64,000 nt of DNA from Afipia sp. OHSU_II-C1 (lineage in GTDB: Bacteria; Pseudomonadota; Alphaproteobacteria; Rhizobiales; Xanthobacteraceae). The DNA lies in the NCBI RefSeq assembly GCF_000497575.1, contig NZ_APJI01000004.1:124001-188000 (forward strand), given 5' to 3'. The notes beneath the pieces are model-generated. The model did no database searches. It was not told the origin of the DNA and worked only from the letters and a program-made list of their open reading frames with translations. This document shows, piece after piece, positions 18,278 to 26,884 of this stretch (its first letter is position 1; every line of letters starts with the position of its first letter). The translations under genes were made by a program, and so were the position numbers.

Positions 18278-19834
18278 TCACTCGGCTGCGTCGGCGACGC
18301 AGCCCAGATCGGATTTCGCAGGGGCCCCTTTGAAGCCGAAGGTCAGGAAGCTGCTCGCGGCGAGAATCCAGGCGCCGATGCCGCCGTACAGCATCACCCA
18401 GCCGAAGCCTTTGACCAGCGCTGCGTGAACAATGGCGCCGGTCGGGTCCTGCACGGATAACACCGGATACGCCTGATGCAGTGACGCGAGATTTCCGGTG
18501 GCAACGGTCGAGGCCAACGCTCGCATCTGCTGGTCGCCGAGTGCGGCGGCAAGCGTGTCCGGAAGGGACCGCTGGATCGCTTCCAGCAGGATCAGCCCCA
18601 TCACCGCGATGTTGATGGCCAGCGAGATCAGCCGTGCGCTGATATCGATGCCGGACGCCATGCCCGCACGGTTACTGGGCACCGAGCCGGTTGTCGTGTT
18701 GGTCACGGATGTATTTGTCAGACCCAGTCCGATCCCGGCCAGCAGTGCGCCGGGGAATACGCTGAGCCAGCTCGCCTGTTCGATACCGCCACCGAAACGC
18801 ATGGCGAGAAAGCCGCTCCCCATGATGGCCATGCCCAAGGGGATCACGATGCGTGCGCCGTGACGCCGGAGCAGGTGGTCGGCAATGGGAGGCATCACCA
18901 GAAACGGAATTGTATAGGCGAGGAGCAACAGGCTCGCTGTCCTGCTGTCGAGGGTCAGGCCGCCCTCGAAGTAGATCGGCAGATAGATCATGAACGGCCA
19001 GTAGCAGAAGTTCATGCCGATACAGCCGATGATCGCGCCGCTGAACTTCCGGATTCGGAATACCGAGAAGTCGAACATCGGCTGCGCGGTGTTGCGTTCC
19101 ACGAGCACGAACGCGGCGAAGCTTGCGATGGCGATGGCCGCGAGCCCGATCGCAGTGGTTCTGCCAAGGTCTGCGCCCTGCGTGATGACGTAGGTCAGGC
19201 CGAACACGGCAATCGTCAGTGTCACGATGCCCCAGCCGTCCAGTCGCTTGGCATGCGGATCGCGGGATTCGCGAATTCCCATCAGAGCCGGAACGAGGGC
19301 GATCACCGTCAGCGGGACATGGACCAGGAACACCCAATGCCAGCTCGAGACTGCGGTGATCGTGCTGCCGATAATCGGGCCGAAGCCGAGGCCGATGCCG
19401 CTGATGATGCCCCAGGCGGTAAACGCCCGGCCGCGTTGTTTTTCGTCCTGATACTGATGCGAGATGATGGCGATGGAGCAGGTGAGCATGGCGCCGCCGG
19501 CGAGGCCCTGTAGAAAACGGGCGACGATCAGCACCGATGCGCTCTGCGCCAGCCCGCACATCAGCGACGTGATGCCGAAGGCGACTGTGCACGTGATGAA
19601 AACGCGCTTGCGGCCGTACCGGTCAGCGAAGGTGCCGGTCGCCATCAGCACCGTGGTGCAGGCGATGGTGTAGGCGTTCATGATCCACTGCAGGTCTTTG
19701 AAGTTCGCAGGCAGCGCCGTCTCCAGACTTGGCAGGATGACGGGGACGCTGGATATTTCGAGGCCGAACATCAGTGATGCGAGGCAGACGCCGATCAGTG
19801 CGGCGGTGTTTCTGGTGGTAGGCGAGACGCTCAT
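18278..19834 (-). CDS. MFS drug:H+ antiporter (DHA2, EmrB/QacA type)
   Basis: 518 residues with about 14 hydrophobic segments, as in DHA2 pumps. The motif-A region is GTFADRYGRKRVFI and the motif-C-like segment is GIGLGFGPIIGSTI. The ATG at 19834 has GAAAGGAA upstream on this strand. It is divergent from a LysR regulator across 123 bases with a palindrome in the gap, suggesting inducible efflux. The substrate is unknown. Confidence 0.87.
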   Translation of the reverse strand: MSVSPTTRNTAALIGVCLASLMFGLEISSVPVILPSLETALPANFKDLQWIMNAYTIACTTVLMATGTFADRYGRKRVFITCTVAFGITSLMCGLAQSASVLIVARFLQGLAGGAMLTCSIAIISHQYQDEKQRGRAFTAWGIISGIGLGFGPIIGSTITAVSSWHWVFLVHVPLTVIALVPALMGIRESRDPHAKRLDGWGIVTLTIAVFGLTYVITQGADLGRTTAIGLAAIAIASFAAFVLVERNTAQPMFDFSVFRIRKFSGAIIGCIGMNFCYWPFMIYLPIYFEGGLTLDSRTASLLLLAYTIPFLVMPPIADHLLRRHGARIVIPLGMAIMGSGFLAMRFGGGIEQASWLSVFPGALLAGIGLGLTNTSVTNTTTGSVPSNRAGMASGIDISARLISLAINIAVMGLILLEAIQRSLPDTLAAALGDQQMRALASTVATGNLASLHQAYPVLSVQDPTGAIVHAALVKGFGWVMLYGGIGAWILAASSFLTFGFKGAPAKSDLGCVADAAE

Positions 19835-19894
19835 GCGAATTCCTTTCAACCCGGCGCGGGCGTCGCGGCACGGGCTGACGGATATGGGCGCTAT

Positions 19895-19912
19895 CATTTC
19901 ATGATGGAAATG
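19895..19912. promoter_or_regulatory. Candidate LysR operator between MFS and LysR genes
   Basis: CATTTC-ATGATG-GAAATG is a perfect 6-bp inverted repeat inside a T-N11-A-like frame, in an AT-rich stretch 46 bases upstream of the LysR ATG. Its size and place fit the recognition site of a LysR regulator controlling both genes. Confidence 0.55.
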
Positions 19913-19957
19913 AATTAATTTTATTGCTTTCAGTGTTTTCTGTCATATATTTGGTTC

Positions 19958-20854
19958 ATGGACTTTGAACCCACATTGCTCCGCGCCTTCGTTGCCGTCT
20001 GCGAGACCGGCGGCTTTACCCGCGCGGCTGAGCGGCTTCATCTGACCCAATCCGCGGTCAGTCATCAGATCCGGCGTCTGGAAGAGCAGGTTGGCAGGCC
20101 GCTTCTATACAGGACTACACGGAAGCTGACCCTCACCGAAGATGGTGAGGATTTCCTGCGCCACGCGGAGCAGATTTTGCAAAGCCAGGAAGCGCTGACA
20201 CGCCGCTTTCAGTCTTCTACGGCTTCAGGCTCCATCCGTCTGGGTGTTCCGGAAAATTTCATCGGTGATCGGCTCCCGCAGCTGCTTGGCCGGTTCGCCC
20301 GCCAATATCCTGCGGTCCGGCTCGAGGTTTCGGTCAGTGTCTGTCTCGACCTGAGGGCCAAAGTCGATGCCGGCGATCTTGACCTTGCAGTGGCGATTAC
20401 GGGATCGGGCGACGTGGATGGAATAGTTCTCCGTCAGACGCAATTCGTCTGGGCGGTCGCCGACACGTTCAAACGGCCGCAGAATTCATCGTTGCCATTC
20501 GCGTTCTCGCCGCCGCCCTGCGCCTTGCGTGCGATAGCTGTGGACGCTTTGGCGGCCTCTGGCATTGACTGGCACGTCGGATTCACGTCGGCGAACCAGC
20601 ATGGTTTGAAGGCGGCCGTGAAGGCGGGACTGGCGGTGTCGATCTTCGCGAAGGAAGAAATCGAGCCGTGGATGGTCGTTCTCGATGAAAGCGACGGCCT
20701 GCCGCCCTTGCCGGAGGCAAAGTATGTCCTGATCGGCAAACAGGGCGAGCAGATGCCATGTACTGCCGAGCTTGGCCGGTTGATTGTGGACGAGGCGAGC
20801 TTGTGGCCGAGCGCATCGGGAGGTTCGGAGCGGGCCCGCTTGAGGTCGGCGTAG
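19958..20854 (+). CDS. LysR-family transcriptional regulator
   Basis: 298 residues. The N-terminal winged HTH contains GFTRAAERLHLTQSAVSHQIRRLE, followed by the periplasmic-binding-like effector domain (about 90-290). It probably regulates the divergent MFS pump. The effector is unknown. The C-terminal 20 residues are low in complexity but remain in frame. Confidence 0.9.
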   Translation: MDFEPTLLRAFVAVCETGGFTRAAERLHLTQSAVSHQIRRLEEQVGRPLLYRTTRKLTLTEDGEDFLRHAEQILQSQEALTRRFQSSTASGSIRLGVPENFIGDRLPQLLGRFARQYPAVRLEVSVSVCLDLRAKVDAGDLDLAVAITGSGDVDGIVLRQTQFVWAVADTFKRPQNSSLPFAFSPPPCALRAIAVDALAASGIDWHVGFTSANQHGLKAAVKAGLAVSIFAKEEIEPWMVVLDESDGLPPLPEAKYVLIGKQGEQMPCTAELGRLIVDEASLWPSASGGSERARLRSA

Positions 20855-20904
20855 TCGCCGCACCCAACCGGGCCGCTGCACAGTTTTAGAAGACGTGTTG
20901 CCTT

Positions 20905-21867
20905 CTAGGCCGTCGCGAGTTTCACGCCCATCCGTCCCGCGATTTCCTGCGTGAACTGCCACGCCACGCGGCCCGAGCGCGATCCGCGTGTGGTGGACCA
21001 TTCGAGCGCCTCGCGCTCAAGCTGATCGTCGGGCATCTTGACGCCGAAGTGCTTGCAGTAGCCGCGCACCATATCGAGATATTCGTCCTGGCTGCACTTG
21101 TGGAAGCCGAGCCACAGGCCGAAACGGTCCGACAGCGAAACCTTTTCCTCGACAGCTTCGCCGGGGTTGATCGCCGTCGAGCGCTCGTTCTCGATCATGT
21201 CGCGCGCCAGCAGATGGCGGCGGTTCGAGGTCGCATAGAGAATGACGTTCTCGGGCCGGCCCTCGATGCCGCCCTCTAACACCGCCTTGAGCGACTTGTA
21301 GGACGCGTCGTTGCCGTCGAACGACAGGTCGTCGCAGAACACGATGAAATGGAAATCCGACTCGCGCAGCAGCGACATCAGCAGCGGCAGGCTCTCGATG
21401 TCCTCGCGGTGAATTTCAATCAGCTTCAGCCGGCCATGCACCATGGCGTTCACGCTGGCATGTGCCGCCTTGACCAGCGACGACTTGCCCATGCCGCGCG
21501 CGCCCCAGAGCAGGGCGTTGTTGGCGGGAAGACCCTTGGCGAAGCGCTCGGTGTTCTCGATCAGGATGTCGCGCATCCGGTCGATGCCCCGGAGCAGGCC
21601 GAGGTCCACGCGGTTCACCTTCGGAACCGGCACCAGACGGCCATTGGGCTGCCAGACGAACGCATCGGCGCTTTTGAGAGAATCAGCGCTGGACGGTTTG
21701 GCCGCGGATGCATTCAGGCTCGCCGCAATGCTCTCCAGAGCCTGTGCGATGCGCCCGGTCTCGGTATCCGCCGCTGTGGCAGGGCGTTTTGTCGCGGATT
21801 TGATCGCCCTGGCAGGACGTGCCTTCGCGGTGGCCCTGGAGGCCTTTTTATTGGGTTTTTTGGACAT
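20905..21867 (-). CDS. AAA-family ATPase, DUF815 type
   Basis: About 320 residues from the ATG at 21867 (AGGGGG upstream). After a Lys/Ala-rich N-terminus (1-45) comes the ATPase core: Walker A GARGMGKSSLVKAAH, Walker B FIVFCDDLSF, and a sensor-like Asn in ILYATSNRRHL. This is the DUF815 family, P-loop ATPases of unknown cellular role. Divergent from yajC. Confidence 0.85.
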   Translation of the reverse strand: MSKKPNKKASRATAKARPARAIKSATKRPATAADTETGRIAQALESIAASLNASAAKPSSADSLKSADAFVWQPNGRLVPVPKVNRVDLGLLRGIDRMRDILIENTERFAKGLPANNALLWGARGMGKSSLVKAAHASVNAMVHGRLKLIEIHREDIESLPLLMSLLRESDFHFIVFCDDLSFDGNDASYKSLKAVLEGGIEGRPENVILYATSNRRHLLARDMIENERSTAINPGEAVEEKVSLSDRFGLWLGFHKCSQDEYLDMVRGYCKHFGVKMPDDQLEREALEWSTTRGSRSGRVAWQFTQEIAGRMGVKLATA

Positions 21868-22064
21868 GAATTCAGCCCCCTTGCGAGGCACCCATAGCGA
21901 GGCCCGTGAATGCCCGCAAGCGCCACAAATGCATGGCAAAATCGGGATGGCTGGTCCCGTTGCAATTGGGACGCTGGCCGTTATAGTCCGCGCAAATTCG
22001 GCCAAAACGGCCACAACGCTATGCGTTTCGCCCGGTGGCGGGCGCCTTCCCGAGGACTTTTCGT

Positions 22065-22418
22065 ATGTTCATTACCCCTGCCTTCGCTCAGGCCGCCGGC
22101 GCTGCCGACACCAACAGCATGCTGATGTCGCTGCTGCCGTTCGCGCTGATCTTCGTCATCATGTACTTCCTGATCCTCAAGCCGCAGCAGAAGAAGCTGA
22201 AGGACCATCAGGAACTGGTGAAGAACATCCGCCGCGGCGATACCGTCGTCACCAATGGCGGCCTTGTCGGCAAGGTCACCAAGGTGGTCGATGACGACCA
22301 GATCGAAGTCGAAATCGCCGACGGCGTGCGCATTCGTCAGATGCGCCAGATGATTTCCGGCGTTCGCACCAAGGGTGAGCCTGCCAAGGATACCAAGGAA
22401 GAAACAGCCGCGAGCTAA
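22065..22418 (+). CDS. yajC: Preprotein translocase subunit YajC
   Basis: 117 residues with one membrane helix (MLMSLLPFALIFVIMYFLIL), then KPQQKKLKDHQELVKNIRRGD and a small beta domain with TNGGLVGKVTKV, the full YajC pattern. It associates with SecDF. The ATG at 22065 has GAGGA upstream; an ATG at 22035 is in frame but lacks a site. secD follows after 64 bases. Confidence 0.95.
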   Translation: MFITPAFAQAAGAADTNSMLMSLLPFALIFVIMYFLILKPQQKKLKDHQELVKNIRRGDTVVTNGGLVGKVTKVVDDDQIEVEIADGVRIRQMRQMISGVRTKGEPAKDTKEETAAS

Positions 22419-22482
22419 CGCAGCGCAACGGCTCTGCCTGATACTGGCTTTGCCGATCTCAACCGTCTGACGGGTTATCTCG

Positions 22483-24081
22483 ATGTTGTATTTCACGCGG
22501 TGGAAGGCGCTGGCGGTCATCATGACCGCCTTGATCGTTTGCCTTTGCGCGGTTCCGAACTTCTTCCCGGATCACGTGGTCAAGACCTGGCCGAAGTGGG
22601 CCCAGCGTCATGTCGTGCTCGGCCTCGATTTGCAGGGCGGCTCGCACATCCTGCTCGAGGTCGATTCAAACTCGGTCAAGAAGGACAAACTCGATCAGGT
22701 TCGCGATGACGTTCGCCGCACGCTGCGTGACGCCAAGATCGGCTACACCGGTCTGGCGGTTCGCGGCGAGAGCGTCGAAGTCCGCGTCAAGGATACCGAC
22801 CTGACGGCCGCGCTCGCCAAGCTGCGCGAACTCTCGCAGCCGCTCGGCGGATTGCTCGGTTCGAGCGGCCAGCGCAGTGTCGAAGTCAGCGACGCCGGCG
22901 GCGGGTTGATCCGCCTGACCGTACCTCCGGCCGCGATCACGGAGCGCGTTCGCCAGTCGGTCGAACAGTCGATCCAGATCGTCGAACGCCGCATCAACGA
23001 ACTCGGCACCGTGGAGCCGCTGATCCAGCGTCAGGGCATCGACCGCATTCTGGTGCAGGTGCCGGGTCTGCAGGATCCGACCCGCCTCAAGGAACTGCTC
23101 GGCAAGACCGCGAAGCTCGATTTCCGCATGGTGGATACCACCGTCCCCGCCGATCAGGCGCAGCAGGGGCGGGTGCCGCCGGACTCCGAAGTCCTCATGA
23201 GCGCGTCCTCGCCGAAGGTGCCTTATGTCATCAAGAAGCAGGTGCTGGTCTCGGGCGGCGACCTGACCGACGCGCAGCCCGGCTTCGACCAGCGTTCTGG
23301 TGAGCCGATCGTCAGCTTCCGTTTCAATACGTCGGGCGCGCGCAAGTTCGCGACGGCGACACTTGAGAACGTCGGCCAGCCGTTCGCCATCGTGCTCGAC
23401 AACGAAGTGATTTCCGCTCCTGTGATCCGCGAACCGATCACCGGCGGCTCCGGCCAGATTTCCGGCAGCTTCACCGTGCAGGGCGCCAACGATCTGGCGA
23501 TCCTGCTGCGCGCGGGCGCATTGCCTGCGCCGTTGACCATCATCGAAGAGCGCACGGTCGGACCGGGCCTCGGTCAGGACTCCATCGCCGCCGGCGAACT
23601 GGCGTCCTATGTCGGCTCGGTGCTGGTCATTGTGTTCATGCTGCTGACCTACCGGCTGTTCGGCTTCTTCGCCAACGTCGCGGTCGCGATCAACGTCGCC
23701 ATGATCTTCGGCGTCCTCTCGCTGCTCAATGCGACGCTGACGCTGCCCGGCATCGCCGGCATTGTGCTGACCGTAGGCATCGCGGTCGACTCGAACGTGC
23801 TGATCTATGAGCGTATCCGCGAGGAATTGCGCGCCGGGCGCACCGCGATTTCGGCGATCGACGCAGGATTTACCCGCGCTCTCGCGACCATTCTGGACTC
23901 CAACATCACCACCTTCATCGCGGCGGCAGTGCTGTTCTACATCGGCACCGGACCGGTGCGCGGCTTCGCCGTGACCCTCGGCATCGGCATTCTGACCACC
24001 GTCTTCACGGCGTTCACCGTGACGCGGCTGATTGTTGCGATGTGGGTGGCGTGGAAGCGGCCCAAGACCGTGCCGATTTGA
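22483..24081 (+). CDS. secD: Protein translocase subunit SecD
   Basis: 532 residues. One N-terminal helix, a large periplasmic domain (P1 head and base, about 40-350) with the signature LGLDLQGGSHILLEVD, and five C-terminal membrane helices including GIVLTVGIAVDSNVLIYERIREE. SecDF uses the proton gradient to pull emerging proteins to the periplasm. It is encoded between yajC and secF. Confidence 0.97.
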   Translation: MLYFTRWKALAVIMTALIVCLCAVPNFFPDHVVKTWPKWAQRHVVLGLDLQGGSHILLEVDSNSVKKDKLDQVRDDVRRTLRDAKIGYTGLAVRGESVEVRVKDTDLTAALAKLRELSQPLGGLLGSSGQRSVEVSDAGGGLIRLTVPPAAITERVRQSVEQSIQIVERRINELGTVEPLIQRQGIDRILVQVPGLQDPTRLKELLGKTAKLDFRMVDTTVPADQAQQGRVPPDSEVLMSASSPKVPYVIKKQVLVSGGDLTDAQPGFDQRSGEPIVSFRFNTSGARKFATATLENVGQPFAIVLDNEVISAPVIREPITGGSGQISGSFTVQGANDLAILLRAGALPAPLTIIEERTVGPGLGQDSIAAGELASYVGSVLVIVFMLLTYRLFGFFANVAVAINVAMIFGVLSLLNATLTLPGIAGIVLTVGIAVDSNVLIYERIREELRAGRTAISAIDAGFTRALATILDSNITTFIAAAVLFYIGTGPVRGFAVTLGIGILTTVFTAFTVTRLIVAMWVAWKRPKTVPI

Positions 24082-24095
24082 GGATTGTATAAGCC

Positions 24096-25097
24096 GTGAC
24101 TCATACCATCATCGTCGCACTCGCCATCTTCATCGTCGTTCTGACAGGCCTCAGTATCTATGGCGTGATCCCCGCGCTTCGCATCGTCCCGGACGATACG
24201 AAGTTCGACTTCATGCGCTTCCGCCGCATCAGCTTTCCGATCTCGGCGCTGTTGTCGCTGCTCGCCATCGGTCTCTATTTCGTCCACGGACTGAATTTCG
24301 GCATCGACTTCAAGGGTGGCACGCTGCTTGAAATCCAGACCAAGTCCGGCCCCGCCGACATCGCGGCGTTGCGCGCGCAGCTTACGACGTTGAATTTCGG
24401 CGACGTCCAGCTCCAGCAGTTCGGTGGTCCCTCCGACGTTCTGATCCGCATCGCAGAACAACCCGGCGGCGATCAGGCACAGCAGGCTGCGGTGCAGAAG
24501 GTTCGCCAGCTGTTCGGCGACAGCGTCGAGTATCGTCGTGTCGAAGTCGTTGGTCCGCGCGTGTCGAGCGAACTGCTCGCCTATGGCACGGTCGGATTGA
24601 TGCTCGCGATCGCGGGCATCTTCATCTATCTCTGGTTCCGGTTCGAATGGCAGTTCTCGCTCGGCGCGATGATCGCCAACGTCCACGATATCGTGCTGAC
24701 GCTGGGATTCATGTCGATCACCCAGATCGAATTCGACCTGACCAGCATCGCCGCGCTGCTCACCATTCTCGGCTACTCGCTGAATGACACGGTCGTCATC
24801 TATGACCGCATTCGTGAAATGCTGCGGCGGTACAAGAAAATGCCGATGCCGGAACTGCTCAACACGTCGATCAACTCGACGCTGTCGCGCTCGATCATCA
24901 CCCACGTCACGGTGACGCTGGCACTGCTCGCGCTGCTGCTGTTCGGCGGCAAGGCGATCCATTCCTTCGCGGCGACGATGACCTTCGGCGTCGTGCTGGT
25001 CGGCACCTACACGTCGATCTTTATCGCGGCGCCGATCCTGATCTATCTCGGCGTGGGCGAAAACCGGGGCGGCGAGGACAAGCCGTCGAAGCCGTAA
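24096..25097 (+). CDS. secF: Protein translocase subunit SecF
   Basis: 333 residues from a GTG start 14 bases after secD. FGIDFKGGTLLEIQT is the SecF periplasmic signature, and TILGYSLNDTVVIYDRIRE is the conserved membrane motif. An extra hydrophobic stretch (residues about 4-26) precedes the usual first helix (SALLSLLAIGLYFV), so seven helices are predicted instead of six. Two small genes follow at once. Confidence 0.96.
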   Translation: MTHTIIVALAIFIVVLTGLSIYGVIPALRIVPDDTKFDFMRFRRISFPISALLSLLAIGLYFVHGLNFGIDFKGGTLLEIQTKSGPADIAALRAQLTTLNFGDVQLQQFGGPSDVLIRIAEQPGGDQAQQAAVQKVRQLFGDSVEYRRVEVVGPRVSSELLAYGTVGLMLAIAGIFIYLWFRFEWQFSLGAMIANVHDIVLTLGFMSITQIEFDLTSIAALLTILGYSLNDTVVIYDRIREMLRRYKKMPMPELLNTSINSTLSRSIITHVTVTLALLALLLFGGKAIHSFAATMTFGVVLVGTYTSIFIAAPILIYLGVGENRGGEDKPSKP

Positions 25098-25098
25098 C

Positions 25099-25485
25099 AT
25101 GGCGGGCGCACTGCCCGAAGGATTGCACCTTCCACGGTCCGCGCCGATCGATGCCTACGGCAACGGCGGCTTCCGGTTCGCAGATATGTCGCATCGCGGC
25201 TCGCTGCTCTGCCTGCCGGATGCGATCTGGGCGTGGCCGGTCAACGACCCCAAGGACATCGACCGTTATTCGCTGGAACGCGTGTTCGAGCACGCCAATG
25301 AGATCGATACGCTGCTGATCGGCACGGGTAGTGGTGTCTGGATCGCACCTGCGCCGCTGCGCAATGCTCTCCGCCAGGTCCATGTGGTGCTTGACACCAT
25401 GCAGACGGGACCGGCGATCCGGACCTACAACGTCATGATGGGCGAGCGGCGGCGCGTTGCGGCAGCGCTGATCGCTGTTCCATGA
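25099..25485 (+). CDS. Mth938-like (NDUFAF3 family) protein
   Basis: 128 residues, starting one base after the secF stop. The pattern fits the Mth938/DUF498 fold: GGFRFADMSHRGSLLCLPD, LIGTGSGVW, and LDTMQTGPAIRTYNVMMGERRRVAAALI at the end. The human homologue NDUFAF3 is a complex I assembly factor. It overlaps the next gene by 4 bases (ATGA), so both are made together. The bacterial role is not established. Confidence 0.85.
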   Translation: MAGALPEGLHLPRSAPIDAYGNGGFRFADMSHRGSLLCLPDAIWAWPVNDPKDIDRYSLERVFEHANEIDTLLIGTGSGVWIAPAPLRNALRQVHVVLDTMQTGPAIRTYNVMMGERRRVAAALIAVP

Positions 25486-26345
25486 GCGGCGCAGCTAGCA
25501 ATGACGCCGCGGCGTTCTGCTCCGACCTGGTGCGCGCACGGGATTTCAGAACCTATGCCGCAAGCCTGTTCGTATCGCCGGAAGCGCGGCGGGCGTGGCT
25601 TGCGCTGGCGGCGTTCAACGCCGAGGTTGCTCACGTTCGCGATCATGTCAGCCAGCCGCTGCCGGGTGAAATCCGGCTGCAATGGTGGCGGGATGTTCTG
25701 ACCGGCGAGGGGCAGGGCTCTCGCGGCGAAGCCGAGGCCAATCCGGTCGCGGCGGAATTGCTGCGTGCGATCGCCTGGCACGATCTTCCCATTGAGGCGC
25801 TTGTCCGCCTGATCGATGCGCATGTGTTCGATGTCTATGACGACCCCATGCCGGACATGGCAGCGCTGGAAGCCCATTGCCGGGATACGGCCGCAGCGCT
25901 CTATGCCTTGCGTGCAAAGGTGCTCGGGGTGACTTCACCCGATGTCGCGCGTATCGCAGAGCATGCCGGCATCGCGGAGGGACTGACAGACGTTATGCTG
26001 GCGTTGCCGCGTCATGCTGCGCGGCGGCAGCTTTACCTGCCGGGCGACCTCATGAATCTTCACGGTGTGATTGCCGAAGAGTTTTTTCTGCGGCGGGCGG
26101 GCCCGCCGCTCAAGGACGCGCTGGCGCATCTGCGCCGCGAGGCGGATAAGCAGATGAAGCAGGCGCTGCTAATGCTTGAGAGTGCCCCATCCGCCGCGCG
26201 CCCGTCGTTTCTGCCGCTTGCGGTGATCGGAAAGATACTGTCTCGGCTGGAGACGTCCGATCCGTTCGCGCCGCCGTTGCCGTCGCGGCTTGGCATTCTC
26301 TGGACGACGTGGCACGCGAGCGGTGCGGAGCCGTTCAGAGGATAA
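25482..26345 (+). CDS. Squalene/phytoene synthase-like protein, NDUFAF6 type
   Basis: 287 residues of the trans-isoprenyl diphosphate synthase (head-to-head) fold, with EIRLQWWRDVL and LYLPGDLMNLHGV. The second Asp-rich motif, expected near the LTNILRD-like segment, reads GLTDVMLALPRHAARR, so the metal-binding aspartates are missing. It resembles NDUFAF6, the complex I assembly factor, more than a working carotenoid or hopanoid enzyme. Translation is coupled to the NDUFAF3-like gene upstream. Confidence 0.82.
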   Translation: MSGAASNDAAAFCSDLVRARDFRTYAASLFVSPEARRAWLALAAFNAEVAHVRDHVSQPLPGEIRLQWWRDVLTGEGQGSRGEAEANPVAAELLRAIAWHDLPIEALVRLIDAHVFDVYDDPMPDMAALEAHCRDTAAALYALRAKVLGVTSPDVARIAEHAGIAEGLTDVMLALPRHAARRQLYLPGDLMNLHGVIAEEFFLRRAGPPLKDALAHLRREADKQMKQALLMLESAPSAARPSFLPLAVIGKILSRLETSDPFAPPLPSRLGILWTTWHASGAEPFRG

Positions 26346-26399
26346 GCACAAAGCCGGCATAGTTGCCGCGCCTCACGCGGGCGGCGGATTCTCCGCGGT

Positions 26400-26424
26400 C
26401 AGCCTTCGGCTTTACCGAAGGCTG
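26400..26424 (+). terminator. Stem-loop ending the secDF operon
   Basis: CAGCCTTCGG-CTTTA-CCGAAGGCTG forms a perfect 10-bp stem 55 bases after the last gene. There is no U-tract, so factor-independent termination is uncertain. Confidence 0.5.
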
Positions 26425-26509
26425 CCAACGTAACTTCCACATGGTGAGCGGTGGCGGCGTCTGTCACGATTCTTCGCAAATTCGAGACATCGAATTTCGA
26501 GGTGATGAC

Positions 26510-26689
26510 ATGGCGGAATTGAACAAGGACGAGCAGGTCGAGCCGGTTGGTAAGCTTCATTGGACGGCGATAGCACTGATCATATTCATGACTCTCGGAA
26601 TGCTTGCGCTGGCTGTTCGCGTTGAAAATGCCGCACCATCGAAACCTGATAGAAGCCGCATATTCGAGAATTTGAAGTCGATTGACTAA
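26510..26689 (+). CDS. Small single-pass membrane protein, unknown
   Basis: 59 residues from the ATG at 26510, with GAGGTG upstream. A charged N-terminus of about 15 residues is followed by one helix (WTAIALIIFMTLGMLALAV) and a polar, Lys/Arg-containing tail. I do not recognise a family. The region up to trmFO (26690-26884) shows nothing else. Confidence 0.55.
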   Translation: MAELNKDEQVEPVGKLHWTAIALIIFMTLGMLALAVRVENAAPSKPDRSRIFENLKSID

Positions 26690-26884
26690 GCGGCTACGGA
26701 GATGTGCAACGCTTACATGGCCGCGCGCGGTAAGTGCGAGGTCATTCAAGGCGTGAAGCTGCGTTCAGGCGGGGGCAGTCAAGTTAATTCCGCTCCTTTG
26801 CGTGCACTGAATCCCGATCCGTCTGAGCGACATCATTCAGTCACCACTTCGCCTTTTGCGGAGAAGTTTGCCGCTGTTTTGCCG

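Noticed and set aside
23937-25100. A 387-codon open frame opposite secD/secF
   Set aside because: Shadow of secF; highly charged product without domains.
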